Below are positions 49,542 to 59,271 of a stretch of 64,000 bases of DNA, piece after piece. Position 1 is the stretch's first letter, and the number at the start of each line of letters is the position of its first letter. The stretch is taken from the NCBI RefSeq assembly GCF_014650695.1, contig NZ_BMVL01000017.1, forward strand, positions 80,877 through 144,876. Direction: 5' to 3'. This stretch comes from Streptomyces avidinii. Its GTDB lineage: Bacteria; Actinomycetota; Actinomycetes; Streptomycetales; Streptomycetaceae. Under the pieces are notes generated by a model that did no database searches, was not told the DNA's origin, and saw only the letters and a program-made list of their open reading frames with translations. Made by a program: the position numbers and the translations under genes.

Positions 49542-49894
49542 CGTGGTGCCGGTGCCGTGCCGGTGCCGTGCCGGGTGCGGCGCCGTTGCCGGGGGCGCTG
49601 CCCCCGGACCCCCGCGCCTCAAACGCCGGCGGGGCTGAAGGATCGCCTCAAACGCCGGCGGGGCTGAGGGTGTGCCGGCGGGGCTCAAGGGGGGTGTCGG
49701 CGGGGTTCAAGGGGGGTGCCGGCGGGGCCGAGGGTATGCCGGGTTGACCCGTGCGGCATTCGGGCGTAAACCGGAACGACTCAGGCGTGGCTCCCGGAGA
49801 GGGGTTGCGCGGGGGTGGCAGGGTGCGGGCAGGGCCGGGGCGATTGTCACCTGGTCCGATCATCGTCCCGTCCGGCGAGCAGCGAAGGTCTTCC
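49542..49894. other. Intergenic region after the ROK gene
   Basis: It holds repeat copy 5 and its decayed direct repeats (GGGGTTCAAGGGGGGTGCC-like), then the leader of the LAXTG protein. No gene is seen. Confidence 0.5.
49588..49668. repeat. Dispersed palindromic repeat, copy 5 (tandem half elements)
   Basis: A GGGGGCGCTGCCCCC hairpin, then CGCCTCAAACGCCGGCGGGG twice in direct orientation, followed by further decayed GCCGGCGGGG-type units up to about 49730. It fills the gap after the ROK gene. Confidence 0.85.
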
Positions 49895-50638
49895 ATGCGA
49901 CTGCGCAAAGCCCTTGCCCTCACCGCCGTTCTCTCCGCCGCCCTGGTCGCCGCCACCGCGCCCACCGCCGGGGCCGACATCGGTGCGGGCGGTGGCCGCC
50001 CCGCGCCCGCGCTGCCCTCCCGTACGCAGGCCACCTGCGGCGACGGGAAGAGCACCGCCTTCCCCATCGGGGCGCGCATCCGCGGCGGTCCGGCCGTGTA
50101 CCGCACCGGTGCCGGGCAGCAGACCTGGTACCTGGACCTGACCAACACCACGAACTCCGAGTGCACGGCCATCCACCCGATCGTCGTCTTCACCGACAAG
50201 GCCCGCACCCTGCGCCCCGCCCACCTGCGCATGGACTTCGCCGCCCCGGGCGGCACCTTCCCCGTCAGTCTGGAGCGGAGCGACCGCGACGAGATCATTG
50301 CCGTCTTCGACGGCGGTGACGCCTTCCCCGGGTTCACCGTCGGTCCCGGCGGGTCCCTGACCGTCAAGGTGGGCCTCGCCTTCGCCCCCGACGCCCCCGT
50401 CGGCGAGGTCGTCGCCGATGCCGCCCTCGTCCAGCGCAAGGGTGACGACGGCGACTGGATCGGTGAGGCCGGCGGCTACCGGTTCTCCGTCGAGGGCCCG
50501 GCCGATCCCGTCGAGGCGGGCTCCCTCGCCCACACCGGCCCGCGCGAGTGGGCGTACGGCGCCGGGGCCGTGGCCGCGCTCGCCACCGGCGGCGGGCTGC
50601 TGCTGGGGGCCCGGCGGCTGCGCCGGACCATGAGCTGA
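49895..50638 (+). CDS. Secreted wall-anchored protein with LAHTG sorting signal
   Basis: A 247-residue protein. It has a signal peptide (MRLRKALALTAVLSAALVAA, ending TAGA), an extracellular beta-rich domain with two Cys, and a C-terminal cell-wall sorting signal: LAHTG at residues 211-215, a hydrophobic segment (YGAGAVAALATGGGLLLGA) and RRLRR. LAXTG is the class E sortase motif (as in long chaplins), and a class E sortase gene lies at 43944. Function on the surface unknown. Confidence 0.85.
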   Translation: MRLRKALALTAVLSAALVAATAPTAGADIGAGGGRPAPALPSRTQATCGDGKSTAFPIGARIRGGPAVYRTGAGQQTWYLDLTNTTNSECTAIHPIVVFTDKARTLRPAHLRMDFAAPGGTFPVSLERSDRDEIIAVFDGGDAFPGFTVGPGGSLTVKVGLAFAPDAPVGEVVADAALVQRKGDDGDWIGEAGGYRFSVEGPADPVEAGSLAHTGPREWAYGAGAVAALATGGGLLLGARRLRRTMS

Positions 50639-50713
50639 ACGCGGCCGGCGGCAGGCGGCCGCTCCGCGCCCCCGTCACCACGCCGCCCCGACCGCCCCGC
50701 ATAGAGTCCGATC

Positions 50714-51478
50714 GTGGAAGAACAGACCCAGCGTCACCGCCCCGGCTCGCCCGTCCGTTCCGGCATTCCCGAGCACGGCCGCATCCCCAAGTACTACGCC
50801 GTCAAGGCCCGGATCGCCGAGCTCCTCGACGAGCTCGGCGAGGGCGGCACGCTGCCCACCGAGCGTGATCTCGCCGAGCGGTACGAGGTGTCCCGCGAGA
50901 CCGTCCGCCAAGCCCTGCGCGAGCTGCTGTTGGAGGGCCGGCTGCGCCGCTCCGGCCGTGGGACCGTCGTCGCCGGGCCCAAGCTGGAGCAGCCCCTCTC
51001 CCTCGCCAGCTACACCGAGGGCGTGCGCCGCCAGGGCCGCCGTCCGGGCCGTCACCTCATCGGCCTGGAGCAGTTCCCCTGCCCGCCCGACGTCGCTCCG
51101 GGCATCGGCGCCGAGCCCGGCGAGCCCGTCTGGCACCTGGAGCGGGTGCTGCTCGCCGACGACGAGCGCGTCGGCCTGGAGAGCACGTACATCCGGGTGG
51201 CCCGGGCCCCGCGCCTGGACATCGATTTCCAGCCCGACTCCTCCTTCTACGGGTACCTCCGCGACAGCCTCGGCATCTCCTTCGGCGAGGCCGACGAGAA
51301 GCTGGAGACGGTCCTCGCGACCCCCCGCGAAGCCCTGCTGATCGGCACCCCTCCCGCCCTTCCCATGCTGCTCATCCACCGCTTCTCGCGGGACCAGGAC
51401 GGCCGGCCGCTGGAGCGGGTCCGTTCGCTCTACCGTGGTGATCGGTTCAGCTTCACGACCCGCCTGCACGCCGAATAG
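50714..51478 (+). CDS. GntR-family regulator, HutC/UTRA type (PhnF-like)
   Basis: A 254-residue protein. The GntR winged helix (RIPKYYAVKARIAELLDELG, LPTERDLAERYEVSRETVRQ) is followed by a UTRA effector domain (WHLERVLLADDERVGLESTY, LLIHRFSRDQDGRPLERVRS, with LYRGDRFSF at the end). Adjacent phosphonate genes indicate a phosphonate-sensing regulator. TAGAGT six bases before GTG 50714 suggests a leaderless transcript. Confidence 0.9.
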   Translation: MEEQTQRHRPGSPVRSGIPEHGRIPKYYAVKARIAELLDELGEGGTLPTERDLAERYEVSRETVRQALRELLLEGRLRRSGRGTVVAGPKLEQPLSLASYTEGVRRQGRRPGRHLIGLEQFPCPPDVAPGIGAEPGEPVWHLERVLLADDERVGLESTYIRVARAPRLDIDFQPDSSFYGYLRDSLGISFGEADEKLETVLATPREALLIGTPPALPMLLIHRFSRDQDGRPLERVRSLYRGDRFSFTTRLHAE

Positions 51479-51533
51479 CCCAGGACGTATCTCGCGGTAT
51501 CGGGCATAGTGGGGTGCCATGCGATCACAGAAA

Positions 51534-51554
51534 GATAACGGGTCTAGTCCAAGT
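51534..51554. promoter_or_regulatory. Predicted promoter-operator of the phosphonate operon
   Basis: GATAACGGGTCT (51534-51545), then AGTCCAAGT. The first 12 bases are repeated exactly upstream of the secreted phosphodiesterase gene (57497-57508), followed by G-G-A-CCCAAG. The GGTCTAGTCC core resembles HutC-family operators (GGTCTAGACC type), so binding by the adjacent GntR regulator is likely. GATAAC may also serve as -10. Confidence 0.65.
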
Positions 51555-51626
51555 GTCGAAGTCTGTTCACCGGCTCGTTGCCGGACCGCTCCTCCCGGGT
51601 CACGGGCCGCACCCACCGTTGCCGAC

Positions 51627-52748
51627 GTGAGAGTCATAGTCGTCGGAGGCGGCGTGGTCGGCACCATGCACGCCTGGCAAGCAGTCGAACGCGGCCACGA
51701 GGTCGTCCAGATCGAGCGAGAAGCGGAGGCCCGCGGCGCGTCACTGCGCAATTTCGGCCAGATCTGGGTCAGCGGACGGGCCGGGGGCGAGGAGCTCGAA
51801 ACCGCCCTGCGGGCCCGCGAGCTCTGGGAACGCATCGGCGCGGAGGTGCCCGGCCTGGGCTTCCGTGCCAACGGCTCCCTCACCCCCGTCCGCACCCCCC
51901 GCGAACTCGCGGTCGCCGAGGCGGCCCTGGCCCGCCCGGACGCCGCCGCCCGCGGCTACGAGCTGGTCACCGCGGCCGAGGCCCGGGAGATCAACCCGGC
52001 GCTGCGCGGCGCCTTCGAGGCCGCCCTGTGGTGCGAGCGGGACGCGGCCGTCGAGCCGCGCACCGCACAGCTCCACCTGCGCGAGGCCCTGCGCGCCTCC
52101 GGCCGCTACACCTTCCTCGCCGGCCGCGAGGTCCGCGAGGTGGTCGGCCGCGCCGCCGTCCGCGACGACCACGGCGACGTGCACCGCGCCGACGCGGTGG
52201 TCCTGGCCACCGGCGCCTGGCTGTCCGGCCTGGTCCGCGAACTCGTCCCCGACCTGCCCGTGCGCCGCGTCCGCCTCCAGATGATGCAGACCGACCCGCT
52301 CGGCGAGCGGCTGACGACCTCCGTCGCGGACGCCGACAGCTTCCGCTACTACCCGGCCTACAGGTCCCCCGCGCTCGACGACCTCAACGCCGGGCAGGTG
52401 CAGGCGCCGATCGCCGCCGCGCACAGGATGCAGCTGCTGATGGTCCAGCGCCGGGACGGCGGACTGACCATCGGCGACACCCACGAGTACGAGCACCCCT
52501 TCGCCTTCGACACCCTCGAAGACCCCTACGAGCACGTCGCCGCCGTGGCCGAGTCCTTCCTGGGCCGCCCTCTGCCGAGGATCCGCCACCGCTGGGCGGG
52601 CGTGTACGCGCAGTGCACCGACACCACCCGCGTCGTCCACCGCCAGCAGGTGGCCGACGGCGTCTGGCTGGTGACCGGGCCCGGCGGACGCGGCATGACC
52701 TGCTCGCCCGCCATAGCCGAGACCACCGCGAACGAACTGGGCTGGTAA
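51627..52748 (+). CDS. FAD-dependent oxidoreductase of phosphonate (aminoethylphosphonate) catabolism
   Basis: A 373-residue flavoprotein of the DAO/glycine-oxidase fold. The FAD dinucleotide motif is VIVVGGGVVGTMHAWQAVER, with the C-terminal GPGGRGMTCSPAIAE. It fits the family (TIGR03364-like) that is found with phosphonatase-like hydrolases and proposed to oxidise 2-aminoethylphosphonate or its N-methyl or hydroxy forms to phosphonoacetaldehyde. GTG 51627. The phosphonatase-like gene starts five bases downstream. Confidence 0.85.
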   Translation: MRVIVVGGGVVGTMHAWQAVERGHEVVQIEREAEARGASLRNFGQIWVSGRAGGEELETALRARELWERIGAEVPGLGFRANGSLTPVRTPRELAVAEAALARPDAAARGYELVTAAEAREINPALRGAFEAALWCERDAAVEPRTAQLHLREALRASGRYTFLAGREVREVVGRAAVRDDHGDVHRADAVVLATGAWLSGLVRELVPDLPVRRVRLQMMQTDPLGERLTTSVADADSFRYYPAYRSPALDDLNAGQVQAPIAAAHRMQLLMVQRRDGGLTIGDTHEYEHPFAFDTLEDPYEHVAAVAESFLGRPLPRIRHRWAGVYAQCTDTTRVVHRQQVADGVWLVTGPGGRGMTCSPAIAETTANELGW

Positions 52749-52753
52749 GTCTG

Positions 52754-53487
52754 ATGAGCGACATCACGAACGACACCCCTGACACGGCCGAAGCCTCCGG
52801 CGTCGTCACCCGCCGCAAGCTGGTCGTCCTCGACATGGCCGGCACCACCGTCGCCGACGGCGGCCTCGTCGAGCGCGCCTTCGAGCAGGCAGCCGAGCGC
52901 CTCGGGGTCGAGCCAGGCACCCCCGACCACGCCGCGAAGCTCCAGTACGTCCTCGACACCATGGGCGAGTCCAAGATCTCCGTCTTCCGTCACCTCTTCG
53001 GTACGGAGGAACTCGCCCGCCGCGCCAACTCCGCCTTCGAGGAGGCCTACGGGGAACTCGTCGACGGCGGTCTCGTCACCCCGCTCCCCGGCGCCCGCGC
53101 CGCGATCGAGAAGCTCCGCGCCGACGGCCGCACCGTCGCCCTGACCACCGGCTTCGCCCGGGTCACCCAGGACGCCATCCTCGACGCCCTGGGCTGGCAG
53201 GACCTCGCCGACCTCACCCTCTGCCCCGCGGACGCGGGCGGCCGCGGACGCCCCTTCCCGGACATGGTGCTGACCGCGTTCCTGCGCACCGGCGCCGTGG
53301 ACGACGTGACCGACATCGTGGTCGCGGGCGACACCGCGTACGACATGCTCAGCGGCCGCCGCGCCGGCGCCGGGATCGTGGCGGGCGTCCTCACCGGCGC
53401 CCACGACCGCGCGGCGCTCACCGGGCACGGCGCGACGCACGTCCTCGCCTCCGTCGCCGAACTCCCATCCCTCCTCGTGGAGTCGGC

Positions 53488-53491
<4 letters not shown>
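52754..53491 (+). CDS. Phosphonatase-like HAD hydrolase (PhnX-like)
   Basis: A 245-residue HAD enzyme. The nucleophile motif is LVVLDMAGTTVADGG, motif II is ALTTGFARV, and the acidic motif is VVAGDTAYDMLSGRRAGAG. It lacks the clear cap lysine motif of classical PhnX and matches the TIGR03351-like subgroup. With the upstream FAD oxidoreductase it would cleave the C-P bond of phosphonoacetaldehyde or a near analogue to give aldehyde and phosphate. It overlaps the ABC ATPase gene by four bases (GTGA). Confidence 0.85.
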
Positions 53492-54529
<1,038 letters not shown>

Positions 54530-54537
<8 letters not shown>

Positions 54538-55540
54538 GGCCACGCGGCGCGCCGCGCTCCCGGCGGCCGTCGGCCCGCCCCGGGCCGAACACCCACGGGG
54601 CTCCGCCCCGGACCCCGCGCCTCAAACGCCGGCGGGGCTGGAAGATCGGGGCTCCGCCCCCGGCCCCGCGTCTCAAACGCCGGCGGGGCTGGATGGGTCG
54701 GGCGGAGGCCGGTCAGGGCCACGGATGCCGCGCGGCGTATGGGCGCTGCCGCCCGTGGTCGTGCTTGCGCTGGTGTTCCTGTATCCGCTCGCGCTGGTCG
54801 TCCAGCAGTCGTTCAGCCCCGAGAGCGGCGGCGGCGCCTTCGACGCGTACGCCTCCGTCTTCGCCTCGCAGAGCTTCCGCGAGGCTCTCGGGACCACCGT
54901 CTGGCTGGCCGTCGGCGCCACCGTCGGCTGCCTCGTACTCGGCTTCGCGCTCGCGCTGGTCATCGCCTTCGTGCCCTTCCCCGGGGCCCGCGCGGTCGCC
55001 AAGTTCATCGACGTCTTCCTCTCCTTCCCCTCCTTCCTCATCACCCTCGCCCTCCTCTTCGTCTACGGCACGGTCGGCATGGCCAACGGCCTCGTCACCG
55101 ACCTCACCGGCGCAGCCGAAGGACCCTTCCACTTCCTGACCACCCCCTGGGGCGTCCTGCTCGCGGAGATCACGTACTTCACGCCCTTCGTGATGCGCCC
55201 GCTGCTCGCCGCCTTCTCCCAGCTGGACACCGCCCAGCTGGAGGTCGCCGCCGGCCTCGGCGCGCGGCCCGCCCGGATCGTCCGGCAGGTGATCCTGCCC
55301 GAGGCCCTCCCGGCCCTCGCCGCCGGCGGCAGCCTCGTCCTGGTCATGTGCCTCAACGAGTTCGGGATCGTCCTGTTCACCGGCGCCAAGGACGTCACGA
55401 CCCTCCCGATGCTCATCTACGGCAAGGCCATCCTCGAATCCGACTACTCGGCCGCCTGCGGGGTCGCCGTCGTCAACATCGCGATATCCGTCGGCCTGTT
55501 CGGCCTCTACCGGGTGGTGGGCAAGCGTGCTGGTGCATAG
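54530..55540 (+). CDS. ABC importer permease 1 (PhnU-like), repeat-derived N-terminus
   Basis: A 336-residue permease. The core from residue 66 on has six helices (VWALPPVVVLALVFLYPLAL at the start) and the binding-protein-dependent EAA loop VAAGLGARPARIVRQVILPE. Residues about 23-55 (RGSAPDPAPQTPAGL, repeated as RGSAPGPASQTPAGL) are encoded by two tandem copies of the dispersed palindromic repeat, read in frame. ATG 54530 overlaps the ATPase stop by 8 bases, favouring this start; ATG 54725 (MPRGVWALPP) would omit the insert. Confidence 0.88.
54597..54692. repeat. Dispersed palindromic repeat, copy 6: two tandem copies inside a gene
   Basis: GGGGCTCCGCCCCGGACCCC then GCGCCTCAAACGCCGGCGGG, repeated once after GAAGATC with the same order. 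The same sequence elsewhere is strictly intergenic; here it is read through in frame near the 5' end of the permease gene. Confidence 0.88.
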
Positions 55541-56324
55541 CAAGAGCGGCCGCTGGGCCGCATGGGGCCTCTTCGGCCTCCTCTTCCTGCCGCTGTTCGC
55601 CCTGCCCCTGCTCGTCGTGGTGGCCGCGTCCTTCTCGACGCACTGGTCCGGGGCCTTCCCCTCGGGTCCGACCACCGAGAACTACGCCGCCGCCGTGCGC
55701 GGCGAATCCCTCCAGGCACTGACCACCAGCCTGGTCACCGCCGTCGCCGCCAGCCTGCTCGCGCTCGCCGTCGGGACCTGGGCCGCGCTGGCCGCCGCCA
55801 CGTTGAAGAAGCGCGGGAAGCGGCTCATGGACGCGCTGTTCATGCTGCCCGTCGCCGTGCCGTCCGTGGTCGTCGGCCTCGCGGTGCTGGTCGCCTTCAG
55901 CCGGCCGCCGGTCCTGCTCAACGGCACCGGGTCGATCGTCGTCCTGGCGCACACGGTCCTTGTCACGGCGTTCGCCCACCAGTCGGTCTCGGCGGCGATC
56001 GTACGGCTCGACCCCGCCTACGAGCAGGCGGCGGCCTCCCTGGGCGCCCGTCCCGCGTACGTGCTGTGGCGGGTCGAACTCCCCCTCCTGCTGCCGTCCC
56101 TCACGGCCGCCGCCGGGCTCTGCTTCGCCCTGTCCATGGGCGAGCTGAGTGCCACGATGATGCTCTACCCGCCGGACTGGATGCCCCTCCCGGTCCGCAT
56201 CTTCACCGCCACCGACCGCGGTTCGCTCTTCACCGGTTCCGCCGTCGCCGTGGTCCTGATGGCCGCCACCCTCCTGGTCCTCCTGGCGGTCTCCCGCGTC
56301 CGGACCAGGGCCTCCTACCGCTGA
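55527..56324 (+). CDS. ABC importer permease 2 (PhnV-like)
   Basis: A 265-residue permease with six helices (WGLFGLLFLPLFALPLLVVV at the start) and the EAA loop QAAASLGARPAYVLWRVELP. GTG 55527 overlaps the end of permease 1 by 14 bases. It forms the heterodimeric channel with permease 1. Confidence 0.9.
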   Translation: MLVHSKSGRWAAWGLFGLLFLPLFALPLLVVVAASFSTHWSGAFPSGPTTENYAAAVRGESLQALTTSLVTAVAASLLALAVGTWAALAAATLKKRGKRLMDALFMLPVAVPSVVVGLAVLVAFSRPPVLLNGTGSIVVLAHTVLVTAFAHQSVSAAIVRLDPAYEQAAASLGARPAYVLWRVELPLLLPSLTAAAGLCFALSMGELSATMMLYPPDWMPLPVRIFTATDRGSLFTGSAVAVVLMAATLLVLLAVSRVRTRASYR

Positions 56325-56382
56325 ACCGTCCTCCCCGCAGCCATCATCCTCCGCTGACTCCCTTTCCCCGTAAGGAAGTTCC

Positions 56383-57453
56383 ATGAACGGCAAGAGACTC
56401 CTCCGCACCGCCACCGTCGCAACCGGCAGCCTCGTCCTCGCCTCCTCCCTCACCGCCTGCGGCTCCTCCACCGCAGACTCCGAGGGCGGCGAGAAGGTCG
56501 TCACCGTCTACAGCGCCGACGGCCTCAAGAGCGAGAAGGGCGACGGCTGGTACGACAAGGTCTTCGCCGACTTCACCAAGAAGACCGGCATCGAGGTCAA
56601 GTACGTCGAGGGCGGCTCGGGCGAGATGGTGCAGCGCGCCGTCCGCGAGAAGACCAACACCCAGGCCGACGTACTGATCACCCTGCCGCCCTTCATCCAG
56701 CAGGCCGACGGCAAGGGCCTGCTGCAGGCCTACAGGCCGCAGGGCTCCGACAAGGTCAACGGCGGGGACAAGTCCGCCGACGGCAAGTGGACCTCGGTCG
56801 TCAACAACTACTTCGGCTTCGTCCACAACAAGAAGGAGCTCGCCGAGGCCCCCAAGACCTGGGAGGAGCTGCTGGACGCCAAGTACAAGGGCAAGCTCCA
56901 GTACTCCACCCCGGGCGTCGCGGGCGACGGGACCGCCGTACTGATCAAGGCGATGCACGACTTCGGCGGCAAGGAGCCGGCGATGGAGTACCTGAAGAAG
57001 CTCCAGGCCAACAACGTCGGCCCGTCCTCCTCCACCAGCAAGCTGGCTCCCAAGACCGACAAGGGCGAGCTGCTCGTGGCCAACGGCGACGTCCAGATGA
57101 ACTTCGCGCAGTCCAAGTCCATGCCGAACCTCGGCATCTGGTTCCCCGCCAAGGACGGCGGCAGGCCCACCACCTTCGCCCTGCCGTACGCGGCCGGCCT
57201 GGTCGACAAGGCCCCGCACACCGAGAACGGCAAGAAGCTCCTCGACCACCTCCTCAGCGTGGACGCCCAACAGCTGGTCAGCGGGATCGGCGGCGGCTTC
57301 CCGGCGCGCACCGACGTCAAGCCGACCGACGCCAACGCCGTCGAACTGACCAGGCTCATGTCGGGTGTCGAGATCTTCGAGCCGGACTGGGCGGACATCG
57401 ACAAGAACCTCACCGGCTACGTCGACGCGTGGAAGTCGGCAACCGGAAGCTGA
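56383..57453 (+). CDS. Phosphonate ABC importer substrate-binding lipoprotein (PhnS-like)
   Basis: A 356-residue protein. It has a lipoprotein signal with lipobox LTAC (Cys26), then a class II binding-protein fold of the iron/2-aminoethylphosphonate type: VVTVYSADGL, IEVKYVEGGSGEMVQRAVRE, ADVLITLPPFIQQA, TSVVNNYFGFVHNKKELAEA, GIGGGFPARTDVK. Mature protein sits on the outer face of the membrane. It follows the permease after 58 bases. Confidence 0.9.
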   Translation: MNGKRLLRTATVATGSLVLASSLTACGSSTADSEGGEKVVTVYSADGLKSEKGDGWYDKVFADFTKKTGIEVKYVEGGSGEMVQRAVREKTNTQADVLITLPPFIQQADGKGLLQAYRPQGSDKVNGGDKSADGKWTSVVNNYFGFVHNKKELAEAPKTWEELLDAKYKGKLQYSTPGVAGDGTAVLIKAMHDFGGKEPAMEYLKKLQANNVGPSSSTSKLAPKTDKGELLVANGDVQMNFAQSKSMPNLGIWFPAKDGGRPTTFALPYAAGLVDKAPHTENGKKLLDHLLSVDAQQLVSGIGGGFPARTDVKPTDANAVELTRLMSGVEIFEPDWADIDKNLTGYVDAWKSATGS

Positions 57454-57496
57454 CCGGTTACTTCCTGGCAATCCAGGACCGGCAGAGTGACGCTCG

Positions 57497-57517
57497 GATA
57501 ACGGGTCTGGACCCAAG
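57497..57517. promoter_or_regulatory. Second copy of the phosphonate promoter-operator element
   Basis: GATAACGGGTCT is identical to 51534-51545, followed by GGACCCAAG; the core GGGTC-TG-GACCC is palindromic. It lies 98 bases before the secreted phosphodiesterase start and suggests that gene has its own promoter under the same regulator. Confidence 0.65.
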
Positions 57518-57548
57518 ACCGCACCTTCGGCCGGACCCGGCACGTGCA

Positions 57549-57580
57549 CCACGCCCCACGCCCCACGCCCCACGCCCCGC
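57549..57580. repeat. 7-bp tandem repeat (acgcccc) x4
   Basis: Four copies of ACGCCCC-type units between the predicted operator and the ribosome site of the following gene. Confidence 0.85.
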
Positions 57581-57614
57581 TCATTCGCCGCTCACTTGCT
57601 CCCAGGAGGAGTAC

Positions 57615-59138
57615 GTGTCCCCTGCCCAGCCCGGACGTCGTGCCATCGCCGCGACTGCCGTCACCTCCGCCCTGATCGCCGCCACGGTCGCGGCCACCCC
57701 CGCCGGCGCCGCCGACGCGGCAGCCAACACCGACAAGGTCCTCGTCATCGGCATCGACGGCGCGGTCCTGGACCGCGTCAAGGTCGCGAACGCGCCGCAC
57801 CTGAACGGCCTGATGGCCCAAGGGCTGACCGCCCGCAGCACCCTCTACGCGAGCCCCATGGCCGCCACCTCCTCGGGCCCCGGCTGGTCCACCATCGCCA
57901 CCGGAGCCTGGCCCGACAAGCACGGCGTGAAGGACAACTCCTTCACCGGCAAGAACTACACGGCCTACCCGGACTTCCTGACCCGCATCGAGAACGCCAG
58001 GCCGGCGCTCAACACGTACGCGGCCGCCGACTGGGAGCCCATCACCTCCACCGACCAGAACGGCCCGATCTTCTCCCCGAAGGTGGACAAGCGGCTCTCC
58101 CTCAAGGGCGACCGCGACGGTTACCGCAACGAGGACCCGAAGATCGCCGCAGCGGCCGCCGCCGAACTGCGCGACCATAATCCGGACGCCGCGTTCGTCT
58201 ACCTCGGAGAGATCGACGCGGCCGGCCACTCCTACGGCGCGGCCAGCCAGCAGTACCTCGACACCATCGCCCGCGTCGACACCCTGGTCGGCCAGCTCCT
58301 CACCGCCGTCCAGAACCGCCCGACGTACGCCCAGGAGAACTGGAAGGTCCTGGTCACCACCGACCACGGCCACACCAACTCCGGTGGCCACGGCGGCTCC
58401 ACCATCCAGGAGCGCGGCACCTTCGTCATCGCCCGGGGCGCGGGCATCCCGGCCGGTTCGGTGCGCGACGACGTGAAGCTGGTCGACGTCGCCGCGACGG
58501 CCCTCGCCCAGGTCGGCGTCAGCGCCCCCGGCATCGACGGCACCCCGCTGAACGCCCCCGACTCCGACCCCTTCGACACCCTGCGCCCGAACCTTCGGGC
58601 CCGGGTGGACGAGACGGGCATCCCGGCCGGAGTGAAGGGCTTCACGCACACCCCGCCCGCCGGCTGGTCCGTCGACAACTCCGGGATGGGCACCGGCGGC
58701 GTCACCGAGTGGGCCGGCTGGGCCTTCGCGACCGACGAGTTCTGGAGCCAGTCGCAGCGCGACCAGTGGCGGGAGCTGAACGTCCGCTCCCGTGACGTCT
58801 TCGCCGTCGCCGACTCGGACGAGTGGGACGACAAGAGCCACACCGGAGCCTTCGACTCCACCCTGATCACCCCCAAGTGGGCGGTCACCGGCGGCAGCAC
58901 CCGGAATCTGACCTTCCAGACGCACTACCGCCAGGAAGCCGGCCAGACCGCGCAGGTCCTGGTCTCCTACAACGGCGCCGCCCCGACCGTGGTGAAGTCC
59001 TACACGGCCGACGCCGTCGCCCGGTCCGAGTCCATCGCCCTGCAGGTCCCGGCCGGCGCCACCGACGTCCAGGTCCGCTTCCGCTACAGCGGCAACAACA
59101 ACTGGTACTGGACCGTCGACGACGTCCGTCTGGGCTGA
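57615..59138 (+). CDS. Secreted alkaline-phosphatase-superfamily phosphodiesterase/hydrolase
   Basis: A 507-residue protein. It has a Sec signal peptide (RRAIAATAVTSALIAATVAA, ending AGA-A), then an NPP-type two-metal domain: Asp48 (VIGIDGAVLD), putative Ser87 nucleophile (SSGPGWSTIATG, where many homologues have Thr), Asp201/His205 (GEIDAAGHSYG), Asp250/His251 (TTDHGH) and His259 (GGHGG). The last about 110 residues form a beta-sandwich (LTFQTHYRQEAGQTAQVLVS). GTG 57615 follows AGGAGGAG. Placed after the phosphonate importer, it may release a phosphonate or phosphate outside the cell; phosphonoacetate hydrolase belongs to this superfamily. Confidence 0.85.
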   Translation: MSPAQPGRRAIAATAVTSALIAATVAATPAGAADAAANTDKVLVIGIDGAVLDRVKVANAPHLNGLMAQGLTARSTLYASPMAATSSGPGWSTIATGAWPDKHGVKDNSFTGKNYTAYPDFLTRIENARPALNTYAAADWEPITSTDQNGPIFSPKVDKRLSLKGDRDGYRNEDPKIAAAAAAELRDHNPDAAFVYLGEIDAAGHSYGAASQQYLDTIARVDTLVGQLLTAVQNRPTYAQENWKVLVTTDHGHTNSGGHGGSTIQERGTFVIARGAGIPAGSVRDDVKLVDVAATALAQVGVSAPGIDGTPLNAPDSDPFDTLRPNLRARVDETGIPAGVKGFTHTPPAGWSVDNSGMGTGGVTEWAGWAFATDEFWSQSQRDQWRELNVRSRDVFAVADSDEWDDKSHTGAFDSTLITPKWAVTGGSTRNLTFQTHYRQEAGQTAQVLVSYNGAAPTVVKSYTADAVARSESIALQVPAGATDVQVRFRYSGNNNWYWTVDDVRLG

Positions 59139-59178
59139 TCACCCGGTCCGGTTCCCGGGGCCGGTACCCCCTCAGGGT

Positions 59179-59213
59179 CCGGGCTGTGGACGTCCCTGCC
59201 GTCCACGGCCCGG
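59179..59213 (+). terminator. Hairpin terminator after the phosphonate region
   Basis: CCGGGC-t-GTGGACG and CGTCCAC-g-GCCCGG pair over 14 bp (one G-U) with a 7-nt loop. Confidence 0.65.
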
Positions 59214-59223
59214 CCCCGATAGG

Positions 59224-59241
59224 GTGGTACAGACCAGATGT
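59224..59241. promoter_or_regulatory. dre-like element upstream of the nagD-like gene
   Basis: GGTGGTACAGACCAGATG contains TGGTACAGACCA, matching 10 of 12 bases of the dre core TGGTCTAGACCA. Weaker than the three dre sites of the nagE/nagF genes; could also be bound by another HutC-family protein. Confidence 0.4.
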
Positions 59242-59271
59242 CGCAGGTCACCGAGAGCGGAGAACAGTCCA

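Noticed and set aside
45321..49688. 1455-codon open frame on the minus strand across several genes
   Set aside because: It runs antisense to the YidC-like, FAH and ROK genes and through the oxidoreductase in a wrong frame. No conserved motif; a high-GC artefact.
49620..49740. Possible CRISPR or satellite from GCCGGCGGGG repeats
   Set aside because: Units are short and irregular and match the dispersed palindromic repeat family.
51534..51554. Calling the phosphonate element a dre (DasR) site
   Set aside because: It shares GGTCTAG with dre because both are HutC-type operators, but the adjacent GntR regulator, the second copy and the shared GATAACGG flank make local control more likely.
54725..55540. 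Shorter start (ATG 54725) for phosphonate permease 1
   Set aside because: It leaves a gap of nearly 190 bases in a tightly overlapping operon and lacks a well-spaced ribosome site. Kept as an alternative only.
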